From contig MNZO01000035.1 of NCBI GenBank assembly GCA_001873665.1, positions 1-16,514 of the forward strand: a stretch of DNA of 16,514 nucleotides. The letters run 5' to 3'. Made by a program: the position numbers and the translations under genes. This stretch comes from Candidatus Shapirobacteria bacterium CG2_30_35_20. Lineage in GTDB: Bacteria; Patescibacteriota; Microgenomatia; UBA12405. Under the pieces are notes generated by a model. The model was not told the origin of the DNA, searched no databases, and saw nothing but the letters and a program-made list of their open reading frames with translations. Below, piece after piece: positions 6,486-13,134 of this stretch. Within the stretch, counting starts at the first letter, position 1. Each line of letters opens with the position of its first letter.

Positions 6486-6854
6486 TTAATAGACCTCCTT
6501 GGCCATGGAAGCAATTTTACTAAAACCTGCGTCTTTTATTTCACGAGCAATAGGGCCAAAAATACGAGTACCGCGAGGATTTTTTTGAGTGTCGATAATC
6601 ACTCCAGCATTGTCAGAAAAACGAATGTAGGAACCATCGGCTCGACCTATTTCTTTGCGAGTTCGAACGATGACAACCTTGACTTTTTCTTTTTTCTTAA
6701 CAAGTCCGTTGGGGAGAGCTTCTTTGACGACTCCCAGAACAATATCACCGATAGTAGCAGATTTGTGCTTGGAACCAGTGTAGATGTGCATCACCATGAG
6801 TGATTTAGCTCCACAGTTATCGGCTGGTTTTATAATTGAGCGAAGTTGTAACAT
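6486..6854 (-). CDS. rplN: 50S ribosomal protein L14
   Basis: Large-subunit protein that forms intersubunit bridges with 16S rRNA. The 122-aa length is exactly typical. MLQLRSIIKPADNCGAKSLM corresponds to the family's MIQ..T.L.VADNSGAK, and GTRIFGPIAREI to its GTRIFGPVARELR. It opens the spc block, 28 nt after rpsQ with no sign of a separate promoter. It ends 4 nt before rplX, and its last codons contain the rplX Shine-Dalgarno-like sequence. Confidence 0.97.
   Translation of the reverse strand: MLQLRSIIKPADNCGAKSLMVMHIYTGSKHKSATIGDIVLGVVKEALPNGLVKKKEKVKVVIVRTRKEIGRADGSYIRFSDNAGVIIDTQKNPRGTRIFGPIAREIKDAGFSKIASMAKEVY
6493..6500 (-). promoter_or_regulatory. Strong Shine-Dalgarno sequence for rplX
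   Basis: On the minus strand this reads AAGGAGGT, a full complement of the canonical 16S tail, 11 nt before the rplX ATG at 6481. It decides the rplX start. It is notable because nearly all other starts in the window lack such a site. The bases also encode the C-terminal residues of L14, so coincidence is possible. Confidence 0.55.
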
Positions 6855-6882
6855 ATATTTATATTAATTTAATTTCCAATTT

Positions 6883-7143
6883 CTAATTTCCAACTATTGA
6901 TAACGTAGTAAATCTTTTTAAATGAGAAATTGGTTTAACTTCTCGAGCTTTGATTGTATCACCAATTTTAGCGTTTAGGTTATTGTCAACGTAGATTTTT
7001 TTGGTTCGCTTGACAATTTTTTTGTAAAGAGGATGTTGAAATTTGTAGTCCATTTTAACAACAATAGTCCTTTGCATTTTGTCAGAAACAACAATACCGG
7101 TAAAAGTTTTGCCGGGGGTAGTGGTCTTAATTTTAGTAGTCAT
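6883..7143 (-). CDS. rpsQ: 30S ribosomal protein S17
   Basis: Early-binding 16S rRNA protein with an OB fold. At 86 aa it is of normal size. FTGIVVSDKMQRTIVVKMDY and KFQHPLYKKIVKRTKKI match the family's GxVVSdKMdKTivV and hPlYgK..krskK signatures. Its ATG shares one base with the rpmC stop (TAATG), indicating coupled translation of the two small proteins. Confidence 0.97.
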   Translation of the reverse strand: MTTKIKTTTPGKTFTGIVVSDKMQRTIVVKMDYKFQHPLYKKIVKRTKKIYVDNNLNAKIGDTIKAREVKPISHLKRFTTLSIVGN

Positions 7144-7313
7144 TATTTTGATTTGGTTAAACTAGTGGAAAGACGAGCAACTTCACGTCGGAGTTTTCTA
7201 AAAACAGAAGTATCTTTTAGATTTCCTAAAAATTGCTTGGCTTTGGCTTCAACTATTTCTTTTCTTTTTAAAGATAAGAGTGTTAATGTGTCTATTTTAT
7301 CAGTTTTTTTCAT
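7143..7313 (-). CDS. rpmC: 50S ribosomal protein L29
   Basis: Small helical-hairpin protein at the tunnel exit, part of the docking site for nascent-chain factors. The 56-aa product begins MKKTDKIDTLTLLS and carries the family's second-helix signature as VFRKLRREVARLSTSL (family: LRRxIARxxT). Length is slightly below the usual 60-70 aa. It starts 3 nt after rplP and overlaps rpsQ by one base, exactly where L29 sits in the S10 operon order L16-L29-S17. Confidence 0.93.
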   Translation of the reverse strand: MKKTDKIDTLTLLSLKRKEIVEAKAKQFLGNLKDTSVFRKLRREVARLSTSLTKSK

Positions 7314-7316
7314 AAT

Positions 7317-7718
7317 TTAAAGCTTTTTTACAAACTTAGTAACACAAGGAAGTTTGGCTCCGGCCAGACGCATGGCTTCACGAGCGTCTGGCTTTGAAAT
7401 ACCAGTAATTTCGAATAAAATGCGACCAGGCTTGACAACAGCGACATAACCTTTAACGTCACCTTTGCCAGCCCCCATAGTGCCTTCGCCCTTTTTGGTA
7501 AATGGTTTGTCGGGAAAAATGCGAATCCACATCCGACCAGCACGCTTAGTGGAATGAGCAATTGAACGACGGGCTGATTCGATTTGGTTGCTGGTAATCC
7601 AGGTACATTCCATGGCTTTGAGACCATATTCACCAAATTCAACCAAGTTGCCAGCGGAAAGACCGTGCATGCGTCCGCGGAAAGCTTTTCGAAATTTAGT
7701 ACGACTAGGTTGTAACAT
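7317..7718 (-). CDS. rplP: 50S ribosomal protein L16
   Basis: Late-assembly protein beside the A site that helps position tRNA and 5S rRNA. The 133-aa protein opens MLQPSRTKFRKAFRGRMHG and has RMWIRIFPDKP and MGAGKGDVKGYVAVVKPGR, all L16 landmarks. At residue 80, just before MGxGKG, it has Thr where the family usually has the Arg of RMGxGKG (Arg81 in E. coli, the hydroxylated residue that reaches toward the peptidyl-transferase centre). It follows rpsC by 4 nt. Confidence 0.97.
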   Translation of the reverse strand: MLQPSRTKFRKAFRGRMHGLSAGNLVEFGEYGLKAMECTWITSNQIESARRSIAHSTKRAGRMWIRIFPDKPFTKKGEGTMGAGKGDVKGYVAVVKPGRILFEITGISKPDAREAMRLAGAKLPCVTKFVKKL

Positions 7719-7722
7719 AATT

Positions 7723-8364
7723 TTAAGCTAAACAAATGTAAACTTTAATTCCAATGTATCCAGAACGGGTAAGACATGGGGTTCCAAAATAATCAATGTG
7801 GGATTTTAGAGTGGAAAGGGGAACGGTTCCTTGTGAGAATTTTTCGCGACGAGAAATTTCGGCACCATTGATACGTCCGCCAAGAACAACTTTGATACCT
7901 TTGGCGCCAGCATTCATAGTTTTTTCGATAGCAAATAAAACAGCGCGACGATAAGGCATACGCTTGGCGAGTTGAAACGAGATTTTTTCGGCAACTAATT
8001 TGGCGGAGAAATCAACATTACGAAATTCTTCAACTTGGATATCAACATTAATTTTGGCTGATGACTTGGTTAATAATTTTTGAATATCTTTTTTGAGGGT
8101 CTCGAGTTCTTTACCGCCACGACCAATAACCAGACCGGGGCGAGAAACAACTAAAATTATTTTTATTTTTTTGGTGGATCTTTCAATACGAATAGTAACT
8201 ACCCCAGCCGAAGCAAGCTTTTTTTGGACAAATTCGCGAATACGTTTATCTTCCATCAAGAGGATGGGGTATTTCTTTTTGTCGGCATACCATGAGGAGT
8301 TCCAGTCAGGAGCATTAACGCTGGTTTTTAATCTGAATGCGAGTGGATTTACTTTTTGACCCAT
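7723..8364 (-). CDS. rpsC: 30S ribosomal protein S3
   Basis: Head protein lining the mRNA entry channel, with helicase-assisting role. The 213-aa sequence has the N-terminal MGQKVNPLAFRL signature, a KH domain with VVSRPGLVIGRGGKELE (GxxG loop GRGG), and the C-terminal domain ending GYIGIKVYICLA (family: GxIGVKVWI). It is at the short end of the family, lacking the variable C-terminal tail. A 75-bp AT-rich spacer precedes it. Confidence 0.97.
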   Translation of the reverse strand: MGQKVNPLAFRLKTSVNAPDWNSSWYADKKKYPILLMEDKRIREFVQKKLASAGVVTIRIERSTKKIKIILVVSRPGLVIGRGGKELETLKKDIQKLLTKSSAKINVDIQVEEFRNVDFSAKLVAEKISFQLAKRMPYRRAVLFAIEKTMNAGAKGIKVVLGGRINGAEISRREKFSQGTVPLSTLKSHIDYFGTPCLTRSGYIGIKVYICLA

Positions 8365-8439
8365 ATTATATTAATTACGAATTTAAAATTACGAATTACG
8401 AATTATTATTTAAAAAATTAATGTTGTATTTCATTTTAT
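8365..8439. repeat. AT-rich spacer with ATTACGAATT words
   Basis: This 75-bp gap between rplV and rpsC holds ATTACGAATT at 8374-8383, 8388-8397 and 8395-8404. The rest is A/T sequence with no coding potential. It interrupts an otherwise tightly packed S10 block. Confidence 0.6.
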
Positions 8440-8841
8440 TTATTTAATTTGTCCTTTGACCGTCATATTAAGACGGCTGTGGCGACGGATAATAATACCA
8501 CGAGCAAAGCGAGAACCGTGTGATTTGTCGGTTCTTTTGGTTTTTGGGCCTTCGTTGACGATAAATGAGGTAAACTTTAAGGTTTCGGGGATTAAGTTGT
8601 AATTGTTTTTGGCGGTAGCAATGGCAGTTTCGATGGCCTTAACTAGAACTCTAGCTGATTTGGTGTTGGTAAACTTGAGTTTTGATAAAGCTGAGAGGAC
8701 GGTCAGTTTTTTTGAAGTTTCGACTAATAGACGTAATTTACGGGGAGAAATTTGAATGTTTTTGTCATTGTAAACAGATTCTTTAAAAATTGGTTCTGCT
8801 TTTGTGGCGATGGTAGTTTTAGTAATTTTTTTAGTAGCCAT
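8440..8841 (-). CDS. rplV: 50S ribosomal protein L22
   Basis: Lines the polypeptide exit tunnel through a long beta hairpin. The 133-aa protein has a Thr/Lys-rich N-terminal extension of about 28 residues, then ISPRKLRLLV (family: SPRKVRLV), the ATAKNNYNL helix end, and FIVNEGPKTKRTDKSHGSRF forming the tunnel hairpin. The end is IRRHSRLNMTVKGQIK. It lies 6 nt after rpsS. Confidence 0.95.
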   Translation of the reverse strand: MATKKITKTTIATKAEPIFKESVYNDKNIQISPRKLRLLVETSKKLTVLSALSKLKFTNTKSARVLVKAIETAIATAKNNYNLIPETLKFTSFIVNEGPKTKRTDKSHGSRFARGIIIRRHSRLNMTVKGQIK

Positions 8842-8847
8842 ATATTT

Positions 8848-9117
8848 TTAGGTTTTTTCAATAACACGTTTAACGATACGACCGTGACCTTTAAAGGTAC
8901 GAGTTAGGGAAAACTCGCCCAGGCGGTGTCCAACCATATCTTCGGTAATAAAGACATTGATGAATTTTTTACCGTTGTGGACGCCGAAGTTTTTACCGAC
9001 AAACTCGGGAGGTATTTGACATGAACGAGAATAGGTATTAACGACACCAGTAGTTTTGGAAACTTTTTCAAGTAACCTAGGGTCAATATATGGTCCTTTT
9101 TTGCTAGATCTTGACAT
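8848..9117 (-). CDS. rpsS: 30S ribosomal protein S19
   Basis: Head protein that contacts the A-site region and the L5 bridge. The 89-aa protein has MSRSSKKGPYIDPRLLEKV at the start and IWLDT-free canonical middle ITEDMVGHRLGEFSLTRTFKGHG (family: MVGHKLGEFapTRtf.GH). Length and order are normal. It is preceded by a 73-bp AT-rich spacer after rplB. Confidence 0.97.
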   Translation of the reverse strand: MSRSSKKGPYIDPRLLEKVSKTTGVVNTYSRSCQIPPEFVGKNFGVHNGKKFINVFITEDMVGHRLGEFSLTRTFKGHGRIVKRVIEKT

Positions 9118-9190
9118 ATAATTTAATTTTTAATTTAAAATTTTTAATTTTTAATCAATTTTTAATGATTAAATTTAAAATAAATATAAA
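9118..9190. repeat. AT-rich spacer with TTAATCA/TGATTAA inverted repeat
   Basis: Almost pure A/T. It contains TTAATCA (9151-9157) and TGATTAA (9166-9172) around an 8-nt loop. The same module recurs at 13050-13071 with one loop difference and similar flanks (AATTTTTAATCAATT). This shows the spacers are at least partly built from a shared dispersed unit. Confidence 0.65.
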
Positions 9191-9934
9191 TTATTTCTTT
9201 CTCCGTTGAACGATTAATCGATTTGATTTGTTTTTGCGCTTACGAGTCTTTTTGCCCATGGCAGGCTTGCCCCAAGGAGTTTTGGGGTTCATACCAATAG
9301 ACGAACGACCTTCTCCTCCTCCGTGAGGATGAGAGTGGGGGTTTTGAGCCACACCACGAACGCTGGGGCGAATACCACGATGACGAGAGTCACCAGCTTT
9401 GGTTAGCTTTTGATTTGAATGATTGGTGTTGCCTATTTGACCAATGGTAGCGGTACAGTGGGCAGAAAATAATCGTAATTCACCTGAAGGTAATTTGATA
9501 GTGACTTTATCACCATCTATACTTTGAATGTAAGCGGCATTACCCGCTGATTTGACTAACTGCGCTCTTGAACCAGGTCTAAATTCAATACTGTTTATGG
9601 CCATACCGACAGGAATTTTACCTAAAGGTAATTTGTTGCCTTCTTTGATGGGAGCGGTGACAGAGTAAATTACTTTATCACCAATTTTCATGTTGGCAGT
9701 GGCTAAGATATAGCTTTTGGAACCATCGGTGTATGTCAAATAAGCCAAATTAGCGGTACGATTGGGATCGTATTCAATAGCGGTAACTTTGGCAATAATA
9801 TCAATTTTTGATCTTTGAAAATCTACCAGACGAATATATCGCTTGTGTTCACCACCTCGATGACGGACAGAGACGTGACCTTGTGAATCACGGCCTGACT
9901 GTTTCTTTTTAATTTTTAATAATTTACTTTTCAT
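9191..9934 (-). CDS. rplB: 50S ribosomal protein L2, N-terminally short
   Basis: Primary 23S rRNA-binding protein needed for subunit joining and peptidyl-transferase activity. The 247-aa product is about 27 residues shorter than the usual 273-277: it starts just before the GRxxxGHVSVRHRGG motif and lacks the KPTSPGRR-type tail. A TAA lies in frame four codons upstream and the start overlaps rplW by 11 nt, so no longer product is possible without a frameshift. The C-terminal active-site loop is NPHSHPHGGGEG (198-209), keeping the His equivalent to E. coli His229 but with Ser for the adjacent Asp. Other usually fixed positions differ too (AGDSRHRGIRP, GVAQNP). The end TRKRKNKSNRLIVQRRKK is typical. 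Confidence 0.95.
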   Translation of the reverse strand: MKSKLLKIKKKQSGRDSQGHVSVRHRGGEHKRYIRLVDFQRSKIDIIAKVTAIEYDPNRTANLAYLTYTDGSKSYILATANMKIGDKVIYSVTAPIKEGNKLPLGKIPVGMAINSIEFRPGSRAQLVKSAGNAAYIQSIDGDKVTIKLPSGELRLFSAHCTATIGQIGNTNHSNQKLTKAGDSRHRGIRPSVRGVAQNPHSHPHGGGEGRSSIGMNPKTPWGKPAMGKKTRKRKNKSNRLIVQRRKK

Positions 9935-10211
9935 TTTTGAGGGTTAACATATCAATTTTTTTATCTTTACCAACGGTAATAATGGCTTTTTTGACATTTG
10001 GTTTATTAATTGGTCGACGATTTTTCCAATTAGTTTTAACTTTACCCTTGATGGTAACAGTATTAACCGCCAAAGGAGTAATTCCAAAAACTTGTTTAAA
10101 CTCGGTAGCAATCTGGTCTTTGTTGGCATCTTTATCAACCACAAAAGTATATTTACCCAAGGATTGGGTGTATATTGCTTTTTCAGAAATAAGGGGTTTT
10201 TGAAGTGACAT
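9924..10211 (-). CDS. rplW: 50S ribosomal protein L23
   Basis: Tunnel-exit protein, docking site for trigger factor and SRP. Its 95 aa are typical. MSLQKPLISEKAIYTQSLGK carries the family's P-x-ISEK start, YTFVVDKDANKDQIATEFKQ the beta-helix core, and VKTNWKNRRPINKPNVKKAI the basic rRNA-binding loop. It abuts rplD with no gap and overlaps rplB by 11 nt, so these three are probably translationally coupled. Confidence 0.96.
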   Translation of the reverse strand: MSLQKPLISEKAIYTQSLGKYTFVVDKDANKDQIATEFKQVFGITPLAVNTVTIKGKVKTNWKNRRPINKPNVKKAIITVGKDKKIDMLTLKNEK

Positions 10212-10847
10212 TTATTTACTTAGTTTATTAATAGATTTTTTGGTAAATATCAAAAAATTTTGACAAGACAGATTATAAGGGTTGAGGGACAATAAAGAAA
10301 GGAGGTTAATTCCAGGAATATTGCTAAAAGCACGTTTGATAGATGGTGTAGGTTTAGAAATAACCAAGCCAATTCTTTTGGCTTTAGATAATAATTCGTT
10401 TTGTTTTTCGAGTTTATCGATGAGAGTCCAAGCGACCTTGGTTTTGGGGATAATGGTACTTAATTTTTCAATCGCAATAATAGCGCTATTTTGGGCAAAT
10501 TTTGAATAAATAGTTTTGAGGGCAGCAATTTTCATTGATTTAGTCAATTTAAGTTTATAGTTTTGATTACCACGAGGACCATGGGCACTACCACCACCAA
10601 CAAATTGGGGGGCTTTGGCAGTCGAGTGACGAGCATTGCCTGTCCCCTTTTGGGCATACATTTTTTTGGTAGTACCAGCAACTTCACCTCGGTGTTTGGC
10701 CTTAGCATGGGCACTTCGTAAATTACTTTGAGCGACCCGAATAGCTTGGGCTAATAATTTGTCGTTAATTTTAGCTTCAAATAAAGCTTTTGGTAAAACA
10801 ATTGTCCCAGTCTTTTTACCATCAATATTATATAAATCAGCTGTCAT
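10212..10847 (-). CDS. rplD: 50S ribosomal protein L4
   Basis: Tunnel-lining 23S rRNA-binding protein; in Escherichia coli it also represses the S10 operon. The 211-aa protein has the extended loop KMYAQKGTGNARHSTAKAP followed by FVGGGSAHGPRGNQNY (family: KQKGTGRAR.GS...P...GGG..FGP). The C-terminal third is divergent with a hydrophobic Leu/Ser run (NLLSLLSLNPYNLS). Because tuf and rpsJ are 2 nt apart, no S10-type leader for L4 control is possible directly before rpsJ. Confidence 0.95.
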   Translation of the reverse strand: MTADLYNIDGKKTGTIVLPKALFEAKINDKLLAQAIRVAQSNLRSAHAKAKHRGEVAGTTKKMYAQKGTGNARHSTAKAPQFVGGGSAHGPRGNQNYKLKLTKSMKIAALKTIYSKFAQNSAIIAIEKLSTIIPKTKVAWTLIDKLEKQNELLSKAKRIGLVISKPTPSIKRAFSNIPGINLLSLLSLNPYNLSCQNFLIFTKKSINKLSK

Positions 10848-10848
10848 A

Positions 10849-11406
10849 TTATTTAGTTATGGTAACCCAAGAATTAAGATGGCCGGGAACGGAGCCACTA
10901 ACATAAATTAGATTATTTTGTTGATCAAAAGAAACAATTTTGAGGTGAGTGACGGTCATATTTTTGTTTCCATAATGTCCAGGCATTTTTTTACCACGAA
11001 TAACTTTTCCTGGAGTTTGAGCACCGATTGAACCTGGAGCACGGACACGGTCAGATTGTCCACCCGAAACGGGTTGACGACGAAAACCATGACGTTTGAT
11101 AACGCCAGCAAAGCCATGACCTTTGGTTTTGGCAGTAACTGAAACGTCGTCATTTACGGCAAAAACTAATTCTGGGGTAATTTCACTATTAACTTCGGGT
11201 AAAGTTTCAAGATTGGAGGGAGGAAATTCAATATGACCCTTGGCACCATAGGTGACTTGAACCGCATCGTAACCGTCACGTTTTTTATTTCGCAAAAGAG
11301 TAACCTTAACAGGCTTTGCTAAAAGTGCAGTGACGGCTATTCTTTTGCCCTTATCATTGTAAATATTTGACATTGATTTTTTTTGGGCGATATATCCTTG
11401 AATCAT
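10849..11406 (-). CDS. rplC: 50S ribosomal protein L3
   Basis: Early assembly protein whose loop approaches the peptidyl-transferase centre. At 185 aa it is shorter than the usual 205-210, with the loss in the beta-barrel insert before residue 90. GHGFAGVIKRHGFRRQPVSG, RAPGSIGAQTPGKVIRGKKM and PGHYGNKNMTVTHLKIV reproduce the family core (GKGFaGviKRhgF, PGSIG..t.PgkvfkGKkM.Gh.G). The N-terminus IAQKKSMSNIYNDKGKRIAV replaces GLIGKKiGMTqiF. It lies 1 nt from rplD. Confidence 0.95.
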   Translation of the reverse strand: MIQGYIAQKKSMSNIYNDKGKRIAVTALLAKPVKVTLLRNKKRDGYDAVQVTYGAKGHIEFPPSNLETLPEVNSEITPELVFAVNDDVSVTAKTKGHGFAGVIKRHGFRRQPVSGGQSDRVRAPGSIGAQTPGKVIRGKKMPGHYGNKNMTVTHLKIVSFDQQNNLIYVSGSVPGHLNSWVTITK

Positions 11407-11415
11407 AGGTGTAAC

Positions 11416-11730
11416 TTACATTTTAATCTCGACGTCAACTCCAGAAGGTAAATCCAAATGTTGGAGGCTGTCAACAGTGCGAAGCGAAGCACTAAAAACA
11501 TCAATTAAGCGTTTGTGGGTTAATACTTGGTAATGACCACGGGCGTTTTTATCACCGTGAGGTGACGAGAGAACTGTAGTAATTTTGCGAATGGTAGGGA
11601 GAGGAATGGGACCTTGAACCGAAGCACCAGCGGTAACCGCAGCCTGGACTATTTTGACCGCCGCCTCATCAATGAGGCGGTGATCAAAAGATTTGAGTCT
11701 AATTCTAATGCGAGTACCTTTGGATTTCAT
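11416..11730 (-). CDS. rpsJ: 30S ribosomal protein S10 (NusE)
   Basis: Head protein of the small subunit that also joins NusB in antitermination complexes. The 104-aa product is of normal size. IRIRLKSFDHRLIDEAAVKI matches the conserved N-terminus, and GPIPLPTIRKITTVLSSPH the signature GPiPLPT. The end is SGVDVEIKM (family: sGV.VeIk). It starts 2 nt after tuf, so the str-type and S10-type blocks are fused into one transcription unit. Confidence 0.97.
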   Translation of the reverse strand: MKSKGTRIRIRLKSFDHRLIDEAAVKIVQAAVTAGASVQGPIPLPTIRKITTVLSSPHGDKNARGHYQVLTHKRLIDVFSASLRTVDSLQHLDLPSGVDVEIKM

Positions 11731-11732
11731 CG

Positions 11733-12908
11733 TTATTTAATGATTTCGGTAATGGCTCCGGCACCTACAGTTAGACCGCCTTCACGAATAGCGAAGCGGA
11801 AGCCTTTTTCCATAGCTACAGGTTTTATTAATTTAATGACAACATTGGCATTATCACCGGGCATAACCATTTCGATACCTTCGGGAAGGGTAACGTCACC
11901 AGTGACGTCAGTGGTTCGAATGAAGACTTGAGGACGATAACCAGAAAAAATAGGAGTGTGACGACCACCTTCTTCTTTTTTAAGTAAAAGAACTTCAGCT
12001 TTAAATTCGGTGTGAGGGGTAATGGAACCAGTTTTGGCCAATACTTGTCCACGTTCGATATCATCTTTTTCAACTCCACGGAGTAATAAACCAACATTGT
12101 CGCCAGCTTGACCTTGATCAAGTTGTTTGTGGAACATTTCCACACCAGTAACGACAGCTTTTTTGGTAGCTCGTAAACCAACTATTTCAATTTCATCATT
12201 GATTTTGACAATACCACGCTCAATACGGCCAGTAGCAACTGTGCCGCGACCCTTAATCGAGAACACATCCTCGATAGGCATCAAGAAAGGCTGATCTAAT
12301 TCGCGCTTAGGTTCAGGAATAGAAGTATCGAGGGCTTCCATTAACTTGCCGATAGCAGCAACACCGTCAGCATCACCGTTTAGAGCTTTGAGAGCAGATC
12401 CACGGATAATTGGGATAGAATCACCGGAGAAACCATATTTGGTCAAAAGATCACGGATTTCCATTTCGACTAGGTCGAGGAATTCAGGATCGGTGACTAA
12501 ATCAACTTTGTTTAAGAAAACAACGAGAGCAGGAACGTTAACCTGTTTGGCTAACAAAACGTGCTCACGAGTTTGTGGCATTGGACCATCGGGTGCAGAA
12601 ACAACGAGAATAGCACCGTCCATTTGGGCAGCACCGGTGATCATGTTTTTGACATAATCGGCGTGTCCAGGACAGTCAATGTGAGCGTAATGACGATTGG
12701 CGGTCTCGTATTCGACGTGGGAAATAGCAATAGTAACGATTTTGGAGGCATCACGGACAGTACCACCTTTGGCGATATCGGCGTATGATTTTGGATTGCC
12801 TTGAACTTTTAAAATAGCGGCAGTTAAGGTTGTTTTACCGTGATCGACGTGACCAATGGTACCAACGTTAACGTGAGGCTTGTTTCTGGTGTATTTTGTA
12901 TCAGCCAT
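11733..12908 (-). CDS. tuf: Elongation factor Tu, divergent switch I
   Basis: GTPase that delivers aminoacyl-tRNA to the ribosomal A site. The 391-aa protein has P-loop GHVDHGKT (19-26), DCPGH (78-82), NKVD (133-136) and RGSALK, then domains II and III ending GAGAITEIIK. The segment between P-loop and switch II is unusual: where almost all EF-Tu have DNAPEEKARGITIN, residues 45-62 read IAKGGTVRDASKIVTIAI. It is 3 residues shorter than E. coli, but the Mg-coordinating Thr is kept (Thr59). Leu379 replaces the usual Arg in EGGRTVGAG. Codon use is normal and no frameshift restores the usual sequence. A good promoter lies at 12964-12992. It is the only tuf in the window. Confidence 0.97.
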   Translation of the reverse strand: MADTKYTRNKPHVNVGTIGHVDHGKTTLTAAILKVQGNPKSYADIAKGGTVRDASKIVTIAISHVEYETANRHYAHIDCPGHADYVKNMITGAAQMDGAILVVSAPDGPMPQTREHVLLAKQVNVPALVVFLNKVDLVTDPEFLDLVEMEIRDLLTKYGFSGDSIPIIRGSALKALNGDADGVAAIGKLMEALDTSIPEPKRELDQPFLMPIEDVFSIKGRGTVATGRIERGIVKINDEIEIVGLRATKKAVVTGVEMFHKQLDQGQAGDNVGLLLRGVEKDDIERGQVLAKTGSITPHTEFKAEVLLLKKEEGGRHTPIFSGYRPQVFIRTTDVTGDVTLPEGIEMVMPGDNANVVIKLIKPVAMEKGFRFAIREGGLTVGAGAITEIIK

Positions 12909-13134
12909 ATTATTTTTGGTTTAAAAAACTTTTAACAATTAATTATAGCGAAAAAGCTTTAAGATTGTATCAATAGGATTGGGAGTTTGCAAGAATGAGA
13001 TTTAGGGAAAAATACATTAATCTAATTTCTAATTACTAATTTCCAATTTTTAATCAATTATTAATGATTAAGATTAAAATTCAAATCAAAACCACCGAGG
13101 AAATGGCTTGATATACTCTTGATAAGTTTTTCCA
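12909..13134. other. Intergenic region between toxin gene and tuf
   Basis: The 226 bp hold the tuf promoter (12964-12992), a second TATAAT on the minus strand at 12942-12947, and an AT-rich repeat block (about 13018-13085) with TTAATCA (13050-13056) and TGATTAA (13065-13071). Near 13086-13134 a non-repetitive minus-strand stretch reads KTYQEYIKPFPRWF before a stop, out of frame with the toxin; it could be a remnant, but I do not call a gene. Confidence 0.55.
12964..12992 (-). promoter_or_regulatory. Predicted sigma70-type promoter for tuf and the ribosomal cluster
   Basis: On the minus strand: -35 TTGCAA (12987-12992), 17-bp spacer, -10 TACAAT (12964-12969) preceded by TGA, an extended -10 feature. 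This would start transcription about 50 nt before the tuf ATG. As the genes from tuf to secY show no internal terminator, it may drive the whole cluster. Confidence 0.65.

Noticed and set aside
6482..6514. Upstream ATG extension of rplX by 11 residues
   Set aside because: The extension is inside rplN, unconserved in L24, and lies upstream of the only good Shine-Dalgarno site.
7328..7735. A 135-aa open frame on the minus strand overlapping rplP
   Set aside because: It is a shifted frame of rplP. The rplP frame gives a full L16 protein, while this one matches nothing and crosses the rpsC end.
11731..11732. S10-operon leader for L4 autoregulation before rpsJ
   Set aside because: tuf ends 2 nt before rpsJ, leaving no room for a leader.
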